This document shows positions 15,660-24,402 of a stretch of 64,000 bases of DNA, one piece after another. The notes under the pieces are model-generated. The model had not been told where the DNA came from, ran no database searches, and worked only from the letters and a program-made list of their open reading frames with translations. This DNA comes from CADDYT01 sp035294125 (GTDB lineage Bacteria; Chloroflexota; Ktedonobacteria; Ktedonobacterales; Ktedonobacteraceae): assembly GCA_035294125.1 (NCBI GenBank), contig DATGLM010000071.1, positions 62,001 through 126,000 of the forward strand, in the 5' to 3' direction. Position numbers and translations under genes: made by a program. Every line of letters begins with the position of its first letter. The first letter of the stretch is position 1.

Positions 15660-16841
15660 ATGGAGGATATTCAAGTAGACAATCAGGTGTTGCTGAATCG
15701 CGCCCGGCTGCGTCTTGAAGAGGGTCAACCGGAAAGTGCACGTGAGGTCCTTGAGCGAATTCACCCTGAAAACACAGCGCAACAACAAGAAGTCGACTAT
15801 TTACGAGCATGGGGTTATGTGCTCGAAGCATCCTGGGAAGAGGCGGAAGCTATCCTGGCATGTCTTGTTGAAACTATAGAGGCAGAGGCAGAAGATAATG
15901 ATGAGATTCAGACGAATGAGCATCGTAAACGGCATGCTCTCTGCCGTTTCTATCTGGGCAATGTTGCTGTCAATATTGGACGTTACGATGATGCTGCTCG
16001 CCACTATACAAGATGTATCAGATTACTTCAGGATCGCAGAATTCAGACCTCTAAATTGCAGCCTATTCGTGTGAGGGCGCGCTATTATCTGGGTATGACA
16101 TGCATTGAACGCGGCCTCTATTCTGCTGCCAGGCAGTATTATGAAGAATCGCTCAAGCTTTTTGAAGGGGTGCTTTCTTCCTCAGAAGGGGATTGGAGAG
16201 AGGACCTGGCCAATATATACTATGGTTTATGTAATCTCTCTTGGAAGAGCGGAAAGTTGATAGATGCCCTGGAAATGGGAAAAACAGCTTTAAATCTCTA
16301 TAAAGAGTTGGATATGCCTATCATGGTAAGTCGTATGCATAACCACCTCGGCCATGTTTACAGGTTGCTAGGCGAGTTTCGCGAGGCTTCAGATCAATTC
16401 ACGAATTCGCTGGCAATTGCTACCGCGTGCGAAAATCCCAGGATGATTATGCTTAATTGTTCCGCGCTTGCTAAGTTGCGTATGGACGAAGGACGGCTGA
16501 AAGAGGCCAGAGAATATGCTGATCTGTCCCTGAGTTTTACCAGACGTTTCCAGAATAACGATTTAATTGGTCAGGCTTATCTGACGGTTGGAATAGTAGC
16601 GCAGGCTGAAGCCGAGCAACTATCAGGAGCACGGGCGCACGAACGTATGGAGGAAGCGCTTCGTTATTTTGAGCAGGCGTGTAATCTGCTGGACGAAACG
16701 CAGGCTTATGGCCTTATTGCTGAAGCCTATGGCAAGAGGGCTGAGTTGTTGGAGATGTTGGGGCGGACGCAGGAGGCTGTGGTTTGCTGGCGCTCTGCTG
16801 TGAAGGCACAGGGGGATAGCTACGGAACTGCCTGGAATTAG
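15660..16841 (+). CDS. Tetratricopeptide-repeat protein
   Basis: A 393-residue, all-helical protein made of tandem TPR-like pairs. Clear repeats include ALCRFYLGNVAVNIGRYDDA, RYYLGMTCIERGLYSAARQY, ANIYYGLCNLSWKSGKLIDA, SRMHNHLGHVYRLLGEFREA and LNCSALAKLRMDEGRLKEAR, each with the small/aromatic spacing of TPR helices. It has no signal peptide or membrane helix and should be a cytoplasmic protein-protein interaction scaffold, akin to the TPR halves of SARP/MalT-like regulators but without a DNA-binding domain. The ATG at 15660 has AAGGAGG nine bases away, which excludes the long upstream extension. A hairpin follows the stop (16847-16884). Confidence 0.8.
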   Translation: MEDIQVDNQVLLNRARLRLEEGQPESAREVLERIHPENTAQQQEVDYLRAWGYVLEASWEEAEAILACLVETIEAEAEDNDEIQTNEHRKRHALCRFYLGNVAVNIGRYDDAARHYTRCIRLLQDRRIQTSKLQPIRVRARYYLGMTCIERGLYSAARQYYEESLKLFEGVLSSSEGDWREDLANIYYGLCNLSWKSGKLIDALEMGKTALNLYKELDMPIMVSRMHNHLGHVYRLLGEFREASDQFTNSLAIATACENPRMIMLNCSALAKLRMDEGRLKEAREYADLSLSFTRRFQNNDLIGQAYLTVGIVAQAEAEQLSGARAHERMEEALRYFEQACNLLDETQAYGLIAEAYGKRAELLEMLGRTQEAVVCWRSAVKAQGDSYGTAWN

Positions 16842-16846
16842 TCAGG

Positions 16847-16884
16847 CTGGATATCATCTCTTATGATAGAGAGTAGATATCCAG
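16847..16884 (+). terminator. Hairpin after the TPR gene
   Basis: CTGGATATC and GATATCCAG enclose a second short CTCT/AGAG stem. There is no T run, so it may be a weak terminator or only a stabilising 3' structure. Confidence 0.4.
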
Positions 16885-16925
16885 ACGGGATGTCTTGTTC
16901 GACACAGGCTTAAGAAAAGGACATC

Positions 16926-17888
16926 ATGATACAGGTAGATCATCGCAGGCTTGGGGCGTCACCCGTAACGGTTCCGGCGCTGGGAATCGGCATCTGGAGC
17001 TGGGGCGACCGGCGTTTCTGGGGCTACGGCCATAGCTATACACAGGCCGATATCGTGCAGGCTTTTGAGACATGCATGGATGACGGTCTCAATTTTTTTG
17101 ATACGGCGGAAATGTATGGTCAGGGGGAATCGGAGCGGCTGCTGGGGCAGTGCATACGCGAGTATGGACGCGGGCGGCGCGTCATCATCGCCACGAAGTT
17201 CGCGCCTATGCCCACCCGCTTCTCCGCGCGTACACTGCTCGACGCGCTCGACGCCAGTCTTGAGCGGCTGGGCGTGCAGACTATCGATCTTTACCAGATT
17301 CACTGGCCCTACACTTTTCTAAGCATCGATGCATTGATGGATATGCTGGCGATAGCGGTGCGTTCCGGCAAGGTGCGGGCGGTGGGCGTGAGCAATTACA
17401 ATGTGAAGCAGATGCAGCGGGCGGCGGCCCGTCTGGCACGGCACGATATCCCACTGGCCTCCAACCAGGTGCATTATAGCCTGCTGCATCGCAAGCCAGA
17501 GCAGAACGGTGTGCTGGCGGCCTGCAAGCAGATGAACGTGGCGCTTATTGCCTACAGCCCGCTTGAGCAGGGGCTGCTGACGGGCAAATTTCGTGTAAAT
17601 AATCCCAATGCGATGCCGATTACGGGAGCGCGCCGTTTCCAGGCAACCTTTCGTACCTCCAATCGTAAGAAGATGGAGCCGTTGCTGCAAACGATGCAGG
17701 ACATTGCTGGCGAGCGTGGCAAGACGATGAGCCAGGTGGCGCTCAACTGGCTGCTGTGCAAGGGCGATTTTGTGATTCCCATACCAGGAGCGAAGAATGG
17801 GCGGCAGGCCAGCGAGAACGCCGGTGCGCTCGGCTGGCAACTGACCAGCGAAGAGATGCAGAAGCTCGACCGTATGTCGCTATTTTGA
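16926..17888 (+). CDS. Aldo/keto reductase
   Basis: A 320-residue (alpha/beta)8-barrel NADPH-dependent oxidoreductase. The catalytic tetrad is visible: Asp and Tyr in FFDTAEMYGQGESERLLG, Lys in IIATKFAP and His in YQIHWP. The cofactor-binding end IPIPGAKNGRQASENAGALG is typical of AKR families that include YhdN- and Tas-like enzymes. The physiological carbonyl substrate cannot be told from sequence. AAAAGGA precedes the ATG. It is a single gene followed directly by a copy of the dispersed hairpin repeat. Confidence 0.9.
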   Translation: MIQVDHRRLGASPVTVPALGIGIWSWGDRRFWGYGHSYTQADIVQAFETCMDDGLNFFDTAEMYGQGESERLLGQCIREYGRGRRVIIATKFAPMPTRFSARTLLDALDASLERLGVQTIDLYQIHWPYTFLSIDALMDMLAIAVRSGKVRAVGVSNYNVKQMQRAAARLARHDIPLASNQVHYSLLHRKPEQNGVLAACKQMNVALIAYSPLEQGLLTGKFRVNNPNAMPITGARRFQATFRTSNRKKMEPLLQTMQDIAGERGKTMSQVALNWLLCKGDFVIPIPGAKNGRQASENAGALGWQLTSEEMQKLDRMSLF

Positions 17889-17892
17889 CCCG

Positions 17893-17928
17893 GACATGTC
17901 ATTCTGAGCGAGAGCGAAGAATGACATG
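17893..17928. repeat. Dispersed repeat, copy 3: complete hairpin
   Basis: ACATGTCATTCT and AGAATGACATGT form a 12-bp stem around GAGCGAGAGCGA. It lies five bases after the aldo/keto reductase stop and 23 before the end of the convergent membrane gene, so it may end both transcripts. Confidence 0.7.
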
Positions 17929-17950
17929 TGAGAGACTTTTCCCTGGTTGA

Positions 17951-18805
17951 TTATGTTGTTTCCGGTTTGAGACGGACGAGCATGAGGCCGAACCAGAAGG
18001 CCCAGAGGGCGAAGAGAAGGATGGCGGGGGTGGTGAAGATGGACTGGCTTTCGTTGGAGACGGTGGCGACGCCAACGGCGCTGCTGATGAGAAAAGCAGT
18101 GAGCAGGATGGCAGCGTAGCCGAAGGCCACCCAGATGCCAGGCCAGAGCTTCAGTCCGGCGCGGCTGATGACGACGCCGAAGAGCAGGCAGGAGAGGCCC
18201 AGCAAACCGCCGCCCACGGTGTAAGTCAGGATGGTGAAGAGGCTGGAAAGCGTTGGCAAGCTGGCAGGAAGTACAGTGGCAGCGGAAGTGAAGCTGGTGA
18301 TAGTGAGATAGGTGGTGCTGGCAAGCGTGGCAAAGGCGAAGACGACGATGCCGACGAGACCCATCCAGGCCGCGAGCACCGCGAAGCCCTTCCCTCGCCA
18401 CGCCTCGGCAAGCAGAGCAGCGCTTTCAGCCTCTTCCTCCTCGTCTTCTGCATCGTCTTTATCTTCCTCATCTTCTGTTTCGTCCTCGCTCTCTTCGTCT
18501 TCCTCTTCCCGGCCCAGGATTTCCTGCGCTACGATGATGCGAAAAAGGGTGAAAGGCAGGCTCCACAGACAGACAAAGGCGGCTATCAGCAACAGGCGAT
18601 AGACCAGGAAGGAGCCGGTATGCCGGAAAATCCAGCCCAGGTAGGGAGTGTAATGGCCGCTGCCCGTCGCCGCCAGCGCGGAGCTATAGCCCTGCGGGAT
18701 GAGAATGGCAACCTGATAAAGTGGGATGCCCACGGCAAGCAAGAGCGAGCCGATAAGATAGTAAACGCCGTTAGCGCGCAGCTTTGCTAAGAATGTCCGT
18801 TGCAT
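17951..18805 (-). CDS. Multi-pass membrane protein with an acidic cytoplasmic loop
   Basis: A 284-residue protein with about six hydrophobic helices (approx. 13-35, 64-93, 135-165, 178-205, 220-242, 255-276). Between helices 2 and 3 lies an extreme acidic stretch (about residues 98-128, mostly Glu/Asp). No enzymatic motif is visible and I do not recognise the family with confidence. The fold could relate to DUF5671-like four- to six-helix proteins. The start at 18805 has no clear ribosome site, so the true start may differ or translation may be leaderless. The gene is flanked by the convergent aldo/keto reductase and the pseudokinase gene. Confidence 0.65.
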   Translation of the reverse strand: MQRTFLAKLRANGVYYLIGSLLLAVGIPLYQVAILIPQGYSSALAATGSGHYTPYLGWIFRHTGSFLVYRLLLIAAFVCLWSLPFTLFRIIVAQEILGREEEDEESEDETEDEEDKDDAEDEEEEAESAALLAEAWRGKGFAVLAAWMGLVGIVVFAFATLASTTYLTITSFTSAATVLPASLPTLSSLFTILTYTVGGGLLGLSCLLFGVVISRAGLKLWPGIWVAFGYAAILLTAFLISSAVGVATVSNESQSIFTTPAILLFALWAFWFGLMLVRLKPETT

Positions 18806-19000
18806 AGGAAAATGCTTTCAGTTTTTTTCTTATCATAGAGCAGTCGGAAGAGAGTTGCAAGCAACTCCTCTAACTGAGGCATATGTAAGGCTCACTACGG
18901 GCAAATTGCGCGTGGCAGGATCCAGGACTGTTGTGATTATACCTGAAATGATCGGATTAAGGAAGAGATATGGGAAAATGTGGGTGAAGCGTCCTGACGA

Positions 19001-20917
19001 TTAGAGAGGAATCGTCAGGACGTTGTGGCCTTCGCGACCGGACTGGACAAGGTGGGAGACGAAGATTTCGACGACGAAGGGCTTTTCGTAAAGCGGGCGG
19101 CGCTCCTTGTCCAGGAAGAAGATGTGCAGTCGGTCTCGTCGCCCGCTCGGCCCGCTGCTTATTGCCTGCATAGGGATGGTGACATCGGCAGCGTAGTCGG
19201 GGGCAGGAATGGCTACAGCGGCCTGCTGCACAATGTAGGCGAAGCTTTGATAGAGCACAGAGCGCACCTCGATGTAGACCACTTCACCTTCGACCAGGGC
19301 GCTTAACCCCTGCGGGGTTCTCGCCCTGCGCTCTCGCAGGCTCTCACCCGGCGTAGGTGGCACAGCAGGCTGGGAGCGGCCCATCAGGCGAATGCGGATC
19401 GCATAGGGCTGATTAGGCTGCACGCGCATTGGGGTTTCGATGATGGCTGCCGCCGTGGTTGTATGCTGCTGTTCGCCCAGGAAGAACTCCCGCAATCGCT
19501 TAAGCCAGAGGGATTCTTTCGCCAGTGGAGCTTTCTCCACGGGGGATTGCTGCCCCGTACCTATGATGGGCAGCAATGCGGTGACGCGCTTGCGCCATCT
19601 CTGACTCTGCTTCTGATCTTGCGCTGGTGGAGCGGCGACATGAACGGCCTCTGTATCCCTGATAGCGAAAGGATCATGCTCAATGTCGCCCTGAAACGGC
19701 GCTGGTTGTATCGCCTGGGTGGGTATCTCTTCAACAGCGGCCCGGGACTCCTGGGAAGCAGCGTCTGCCGGTGCGTTTGTGGAGGAAGGCGCGGTGGAAG
19801 CGCTACCGGGAGTTCTTGCCTGCTTCAAAGGTGTGATCGTGACGGTCTCTTCGAGATACCAGTTCTCGTCCTCTGCCTCGTTTTCTACTCCGGACAGCGC
19901 AGCAGCTTTGACCTGGGTCAGTCTGGAAGCCGGGCGCTTCTGATCGACGTCGGTGAGGGCCGCAATCATGGCGCTGGCGTTCTGGAAGCGTTCAGCGAGA
20001 TCGAGGGCAAGAGCGCGCGTGACCAGTTCATCGACGCTATTGCTGACACGCGGATTGAGATCGCGAGGAGAGCGCAATGAACGGGTTGGATGCTGCTGTC
20101 GTGTGGTGGCATCTTCGGGCGCCTGGCCGGTGAGCAGGAGATAGAAGATGGCCCCGATACTGTACAGGTCGGAACGCGCTTCGGCGTTTCCCTCCAACGC
20201 TTCCGGTGCCATAAACGGATCGGTCTGCGTAGAAAGCGCGCCGCAAGGAAGCAGGCCGCGCACCCTGGTCGGCAGCCACGAGACCATTAAGGCGAGCTGG
20301 CTTTGATAGCTATCCTCGTTCAGGACGATGGCCTGCGGGTCGAGGCCACCGATAACGATGTTCTGCCGGTGCAGGTATTCAAGGGAGAAGCAGAGACGCG
20401 TCATCCAGTCAAGCGTGACCTGTTCGTTGGGCAGGCCCGCCCCACTTTGCAACAGGTCGTTCAAGGTATGGAGCTGGGATGGTGTGTCCCCGGAAAGCCA
20501 ACCAGTGACAAGGTAGAGATGGTTCTGGAAATAGCGCAGATCGACGACGGGCATGGTGTATGGAATGCGCTGGCGGCGCAACAGGTCATATTCGTCCTTT
20601 ACCGCGTCTTTAATGGCGTTGCGCGCCTCTTCGTTCACATCGTTCAGGTCGAGGTCGCGAATGGCGACGGGCCGCTGTTGCTGGTTATCGTAGGCGAAGA
20701 ATAGCGTGACGTAAGGCTGCCGTCGTACAAGAGAAGTAATACGATAGCGTGTCGCGATGTCGATATCATCTTCCAGAAGAGAGTGATTGTCTGCTTTGTC
20801 GATGCGAGCGCCGCATGAGCTACAGAACAGAGCCTGTGAGGGCAGCGTTGCATTACACTGTGGGCAGTTAATGAGTCCAGAGAAATCCTGCTCGGTTCGT
20901 GGTTGTGCCATGCTCAT
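19001..20917 (-). CDS. Zinc-ribbon pseudokinase
   Basis: A 638-residue soluble protein. Residues 18-35 form a zinc ribbon (CPQC...CSSC), and residues ~57-325 match the Ser/Thr kinase fold. The catalytic motifs are lost: there is no Gly-rich loop after RYRITSLVRR, VAIK is VAIR (84-87), HRDLKPxN is IGGLDPQAI (189-197), and no DFG is seen. MAPEALEG and SDLYSIGAIFYLLLTG remain, so the fold is probably intact. The C-terminal ~300 residues are a Pro/Ala linker and a beta-rich region of unknown type. It probably acts as a binding scaffold or ligand sensor. MSMAQP offers two ATGs, both after AAGAAG. An extended -10 TGCTATAAT (20963-20971) lies upstream. Confidence 0.78.
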   Translation of the reverse strand: MSMAQPRTEQDFSGLINCPQCNATLPSQALFCSSCGARIDKADNHSLLEDDIDIATRYRITSLVRRQPYVTLFFAYDNQQQRPVAIRDLDLNDVNEEARNAIKDAVKDEYDLLRRQRIPYTMPVVDLRYFQNHLYLVTGWLSGDTPSQLHTLNDLLQSGAGLPNEQVTLDWMTRLCFSLEYLHRQNIVIGGLDPQAIVLNEDSYQSQLALMVSWLPTRVRGLLPCGALSTQTDPFMAPEALEGNAEARSDLYSIGAIFYLLLTGQAPEDATTRQQHPTRSLRSPRDLNPRVSNSVDELVTRALALDLAERFQNASAMIAALTDVDQKRPASRLTQVKAAALSGVENEAEDENWYLEETVTITPLKQARTPGSASTAPSSTNAPADAASQESRAAVEEIPTQAIQPAPFQGDIEHDPFAIRDTEAVHVAAPPAQDQKQSQRWRKRVTALLPIIGTGQQSPVEKAPLAKESLWLKRLREFFLGEQQHTTTAAAIIETPMRVQPNQPYAIRIRLMGRSQPAVPPTPGESLRERRARTPQGLSALVEGEVVYIEVRSVLYQSFAYIVQQAAVAIPAPDYAADVTIPMQAISSGPSGRRDRLHIFFLDKERRPLYEKPFVVEIFVSHLVQSGREGHNVLTIPL

Positions 20918-21311
20918 AAGACTTCTTCCCTTGAAAGCTGCTTAGTAAATTGGTACAGACAAATTATAGCATAGTCACTGTTTTTGCGGTAGCAAATGTT
21001 CCCTGTATCACCCATTTTCGTCATTGATAAATGAAATTCCCGCTGAAAACAGAGGGCAGTTGCTATTTCTCTTTAGTAATACGAATGAGTCGGGCGGGTG
21101 GTTGACGCATAGGAGCGAGTGGGCGTTCAATCGTCGCGCCTGTAAAGCGCGTTTGAGTTGAAAGCAGTCGAGCATTACCCTTGTCACCTTGCTGATGTTT
21201 TGATAGAATTTCACAAGGACGTATATGTGACCTCATCTGGCGGGCAGGTTGCTCGTTACAATACATAGAGAAGCTGATAATCCACATCCGCTCTCACTCG
21301 GAGGTTATTCT
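20918..21311. other. Divergent intergenic region before nuoJ
   Basis: A spacer of 394 bases. It contains an extended -10 for the pseudokinase gene (minus, 20963-20971). For nuoJ only weak candidates are seen, for example TTGATA-16-TATATG near 21200-21227. No riboswitch or small gene is recognised. Confidence 0.4.
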
Positions 21312-21845
21312 ATGGATTTAGCCACGTTACTTTTCTGGATTATCGCCGTCACCCTGGTGGGGGCGGCGTTGATGGTGGTGCTGTTGCGCAGCGTTGTCCA
21401 CAGTGCTCTGGCGCTGATTGTGGTATTTGGAATGGCCGCTGGCATCTATTTGCTGCTCAATGCTGAGTTCATCGCTATTGTGCAAATTCTTATCTATGCC
21501 GGGGCGGTAACGATCCTGATACTCTTTGCCCTCATGTTGACGCGCACGACGAATATCAATCGTGACAGCAACCCGACCAACAGGTTGTGGTGGGTCGCAT
21601 TCATCATCTGTTTGCTGGTAGGGGCGGGTACAATCCTGGCTGTGACCATCAGCCCGCATGCTGTCGCTGTGAACGGAAACGGCGGCGGGCAGATTCCGGC
21701 GAACATCAGCAATGTCGTGCGTATCGGGCAGTTGTTGTATAGTCCATCGAGCTATAGCTACGTGCTGCCCTTTGAAATTGCGTCCCTCGTTCTGCTGGTA
21801 GCGATCGTGGGCGCGATTGTGATAGGCAGGGAGGAGGATCAATAA
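21312..21845 (+). CDS. nuoJ: NADH-quinone oxidoreductase subunit J
   Basis: A 177-residue membrane subunit of complex I with five predicted helices. MDLATLLFWIIAVTLVGAAL, VVLLRSVVHSALALIVVFG and LNAEFIAIVQILIYAGAVTI are the conserved blocks, including the pi-bulge helix region. It sits in the membrane arm next to the quinone cavity and links redox to proton translocation. The ATG at 21312 has GGAGG, and an upstream in-frame extension lacks a site. It is the first gene of a five-gene run J-K-L-M-N, and the stop overlaps the start of nuoK by one base. Confidence 0.95.
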   Translation: MDLATLLFWIIAVTLVGAALMVVLLRSVVHSALALIVVFGMAAGIYLLLNAEFIAIVQILIYAGAVTILILFALMLTRTTNINRDSNPTNRLWWVAFIICLLVGAGTILAVTISPHAVAVNGNGGGQIPANISNVVRIGQLLYSPSSYSYVLPFEIASLVLLVAIVGAIVIGREEDQ

Positions 21846-22165
21846 TGTTGACACTCTATCATTTCGTGGCCCTGGGCGCAATTCTCTTCTGTATCGGTCT
21901 CTATGGCGCGATTTCCAAGAAGAATGCTGTAGCCGTTCTGATGGGCATTGAGATCATGCTCAATGCCGTCAATATTACTATGGTAGGTTTCTCGTTTTTT
22001 AATACTGTCAAGCCGTATTCCACCTATTTAACCGGGCAGATCTTCGCCATCTTCATTATTACGGTGGCAGCAGCGGAGGCGGCGGTGGCTCTGGCGATGA
22101 TTATTTCAATTTATCGCAAGCGCAGCACAGTGGATGTCGGCGAAATTGATATGATGAGGTGGTGA
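21845..22165 (+). CDS. nuoK: NADH-quinone oxidoreductase subunit K
   Basis: A 106-residue subunit with three transmembrane helices. GLYGAISKKNAVAVLMGIEIMLNAVNITMV carries the conserved Glu in helix 2 (GIEIMLNA), and the third helix, ITVAAAEAAVALAMI, contains the second conserved Glu, both part of the proton path. Its start codon shares a base with the nuoJ stop and GGAGG lies within nuoJ, so translation is coupled. Length is normal for the MrpC-like family. Confidence 0.96.
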   Translation: MLTLYHFVALGAILFCIGLYGAISKKNAVAVLMGIEIMLNAVNITMVGFSFFNTVKPYSTYLTGQIFAIFIITVAAAEAAVALAMIISIYRKRSTVDVGEIDMMRW

Positions 22166-22170
22166 ATTCT

Positions 22171-24390
22171 ATGGGTTTATATTATGACTCATGGCTCATC
22201 CTCTTCTCTCCGCTCTTCGCTTTTGTCGTGATTGTCTTCGGGACGCGCATGTGGGATTTGTTCAGCCGTCCGGTGAAGGCGACAGCGGCACAAATTGAGG
22301 AGGCGCACGAGGAGAGCGATATCCACTACATGGAGAAAGAGGGGCCCCACGGCGAGGAGGAGACCCTGGAGGAAGATGAAGACCCGCAGGTGCCGTACCT
22401 GACGATGGGCGCGAAGGTCAGTGGCTACGTGGCTATCGTAATCATGGCGCTGGCCTGCCTCTATTCCTGGATGCTGTTGCTCAATACGACAGGGGTTCTT
22501 TCGATAGCTCCGCCTTTGCCGACGGCTGGCGTGACGATCTTTTCGTATAACTGGTTTGTGCAGTCGGGTGGCCTTGTCAGCTATATTGTTGCCTTCCACA
22601 TCGATACACTGGCTATCGCGATGATGACGGTAGTGACGTCGGTTTCCTTGCTGGTGTATTTCTATTCGCAGGGTTACATGCAGAACTCCGCCGGTTATGC
22701 CCGTTTCTACGCCTACCTGACACTTTTCACCTTCTCGATGCTTGACATCGTCTTCGCGCAGAACTTCCTGGTGATCTTCATTGGCTGGGAACTGGTCGGT
22801 TTGAGTTCGTACCTGCTGATCGGATTCTGGATCAATAAGGCGGCCAGGCCAGCCGAAGACCGTCCATCACCTGCCACGGCATCGATAGAGGCATTTATCG
22901 CCAACCGTGTTGGTGATGTGGGCTTCATCATCGGTATCATGATTCTCTTTGCCAATACTGGCACCTTCGATTTTGCTACGCTGGCCGGAAGCGGCGCGCA
23001 TGGAGTTGCCCATGCCTTTGCCGGAAACCTGGGCCTGCTGACACTGGCCATGATTCTGGTATTCTGCGGCGCTATCGGCAAGTCGGCGCAGTTTCCGCTC
23101 TATGTCTGGCTGCCATCAGCTATGGAAGGTCCAACGCCGGTCAGCGCGCTGATCCATGCGGCCACGATGGTTGCTGCCGGTGTCTACATGGTGGCCCGTA
23201 CCTATCCCCTTTACCTTGCCGCGGGGCCGCAGGCGCTGCTTTTTGTGGCCTGGATCGGCGCGTTTACCGCCATCTTTGCCGCAACCGTTGCCCTGACACA
23301 GTACGACCTGAAGCGCATTCTGGCTTTCTCGACTATTAGCCAGCTCGGTTATATGTTTGTTGGCCTCGGCGTTGGCGGTTCGCTTTATGGCCCCGGCCCC
23401 GGCATGTTCCATCTGTTCACCCACGCTTTCTTCAAGGCTCTGCTCTTCCTGTGCGCTGGCAGCGTGCTCCATGCCATGCATCACGCGCTGCATCGTGAAA
23501 CACAGGATATGCGCTACATGGGCGGGCTGGCAAGGTTCATGCCGATTACGGCCGTCACCTTCCTGGTCGCCACGCTGGCGATTTCCGGCTTCCCACTCTT
23601 CTCCGGCTTCTATAGCAAAGATAGCATCATCGGCCTGACTTTTGATCGCGGCGATTACGGACTTTATATTGTCACACTGGTCACGGCGGGCATGACCGCT
23701 TTCTACATGCTGCGTGCCTACATTCTGACTTTCGCGGGCAAGGGCGGCTCGTTTGGCGGCCTGTGGGGGGGTCCATATCGCGGCGCGGCTGGCGTTGCCG
23801 GACAGCCCTGGGGCAGATTGGAAGGCGATCAGGGCGTGGCGCACGAACAGGAGCCGCACGAATCGCCGCCGACGATGACTATCCCCCTCATCCTGCTGGC
23901 GATTGCCTCGATCGTTGCCGGTTACTGGTTTGGCTTCTATGGCTACATCTGGCCAGGTGCGCCAGCGCTGAATTTAGGCGACATTCTCACCGACTGGAAG
24001 ACGTGGGTGGGTGTAGTGGTTGCATTTATCGGCCTCGGCTGGGCGTATTACCTCTACGCTGTCGTTGGCTGGGCTAAAGTCGGGCAGGTGGTCTACAATA
24101 ACCCGACGCTGAACTTCCTGCATCGTGTGACGCTGCACAGGTTCTACATCAGCGAGCTGTACGCGCTGATTATCCGCTATGGCGTGCTTGGTCTCTCGCA
24201 CGTGGAGGCAGCCTTTGATACCTACGTTGTTGATGGCATCGTCAACGGAGTAGCTGCGGCGGTGAGAGGAGCCGGGCGTGACCTGCGGCACGTTGAGACT
24301 GGCAGGGTACAGTCCTACATGGTTGGTTTCTTTGGCGGTGTCGCGTTGCTGGCCGTATTGGTGTTTGTGCTGGTCACGTTCGTAAAATAA
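22171..24390 (+). CDS. nuoL: NADH-quinone oxidoreductase subunit L
   Basis: A 739-residue antiporter-like proton pump subunit. Conserved features include NFLVIFIGWELVGLSSYLLIGFW with the key Glu, the KSAQFPLYVWLPSAMEGPTPVSAL block with Lys and His residues for proton transfer, and a long lateral helix at the C-terminus. An odd feature is a highly acidic hydrophilic insertion after the first helix (about residues 35-76, with EEAHEESDIHYMEKEG and GEEETLEEDEDP), absent from textbook NuoL. The start at 22171 follows GAGGTGGTG placed at the end of nuoK. The preceding GTG codons are unlikely starts. Confidence 0.95.
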   Translation: MGLYYDSWLILFSPLFAFVVIVFGTRMWDLFSRPVKATAAQIEEAHEESDIHYMEKEGPHGEEETLEEDEDPQVPYLTMGAKVSGYVAIVIMALACLYSWMLLLNTTGVLSIAPPLPTAGVTIFSYNWFVQSGGLVSYIVAFHIDTLAIAMMTVVTSVSLLVYFYSQGYMQNSAGYARFYAYLTLFTFSMLDIVFAQNFLVIFIGWELVGLSSYLLIGFWINKAARPAEDRPSPATASIEAFIANRVGDVGFIIGIMILFANTGTFDFATLAGSGAHGVAHAFAGNLGLLTLAMILVFCGAIGKSAQFPLYVWLPSAMEGPTPVSALIHAATMVAAGVYMVARTYPLYLAAGPQALLFVAWIGAFTAIFAATVALTQYDLKRILAFSTISQLGYMFVGLGVGGSLYGPGPGMFHLFTHAFFKALLFLCAGSVLHAMHHALHRETQDMRYMGGLARFMPITAVTFLVATLAISGFPLFSGFYSKDSIIGLTFDRGDYGLYIVTLVTAGMTAFYMLRAYILTFAGKGGSFGGLWGGPYRGAAGVAGQPWGRLEGDQGVAHEQEPHESPPTMTIPLILLAIASIVAGYWFGFYGYIWPGAPALNLGDILTDWKTWVGVVVAFIGLGWAYYLYAVVGWAKVGQVVYNNPTLNFLHRVTLHRFYISELYALIIRYGVLGLSHVEAAFDTYVVDGIVNGVAAAVRGAGRDLRHVETGRVQSYMVGFFGGVALLAVLVFVLVTFVK

Positions 24391-24402
24391 GGAATAGTAG
24401 TT

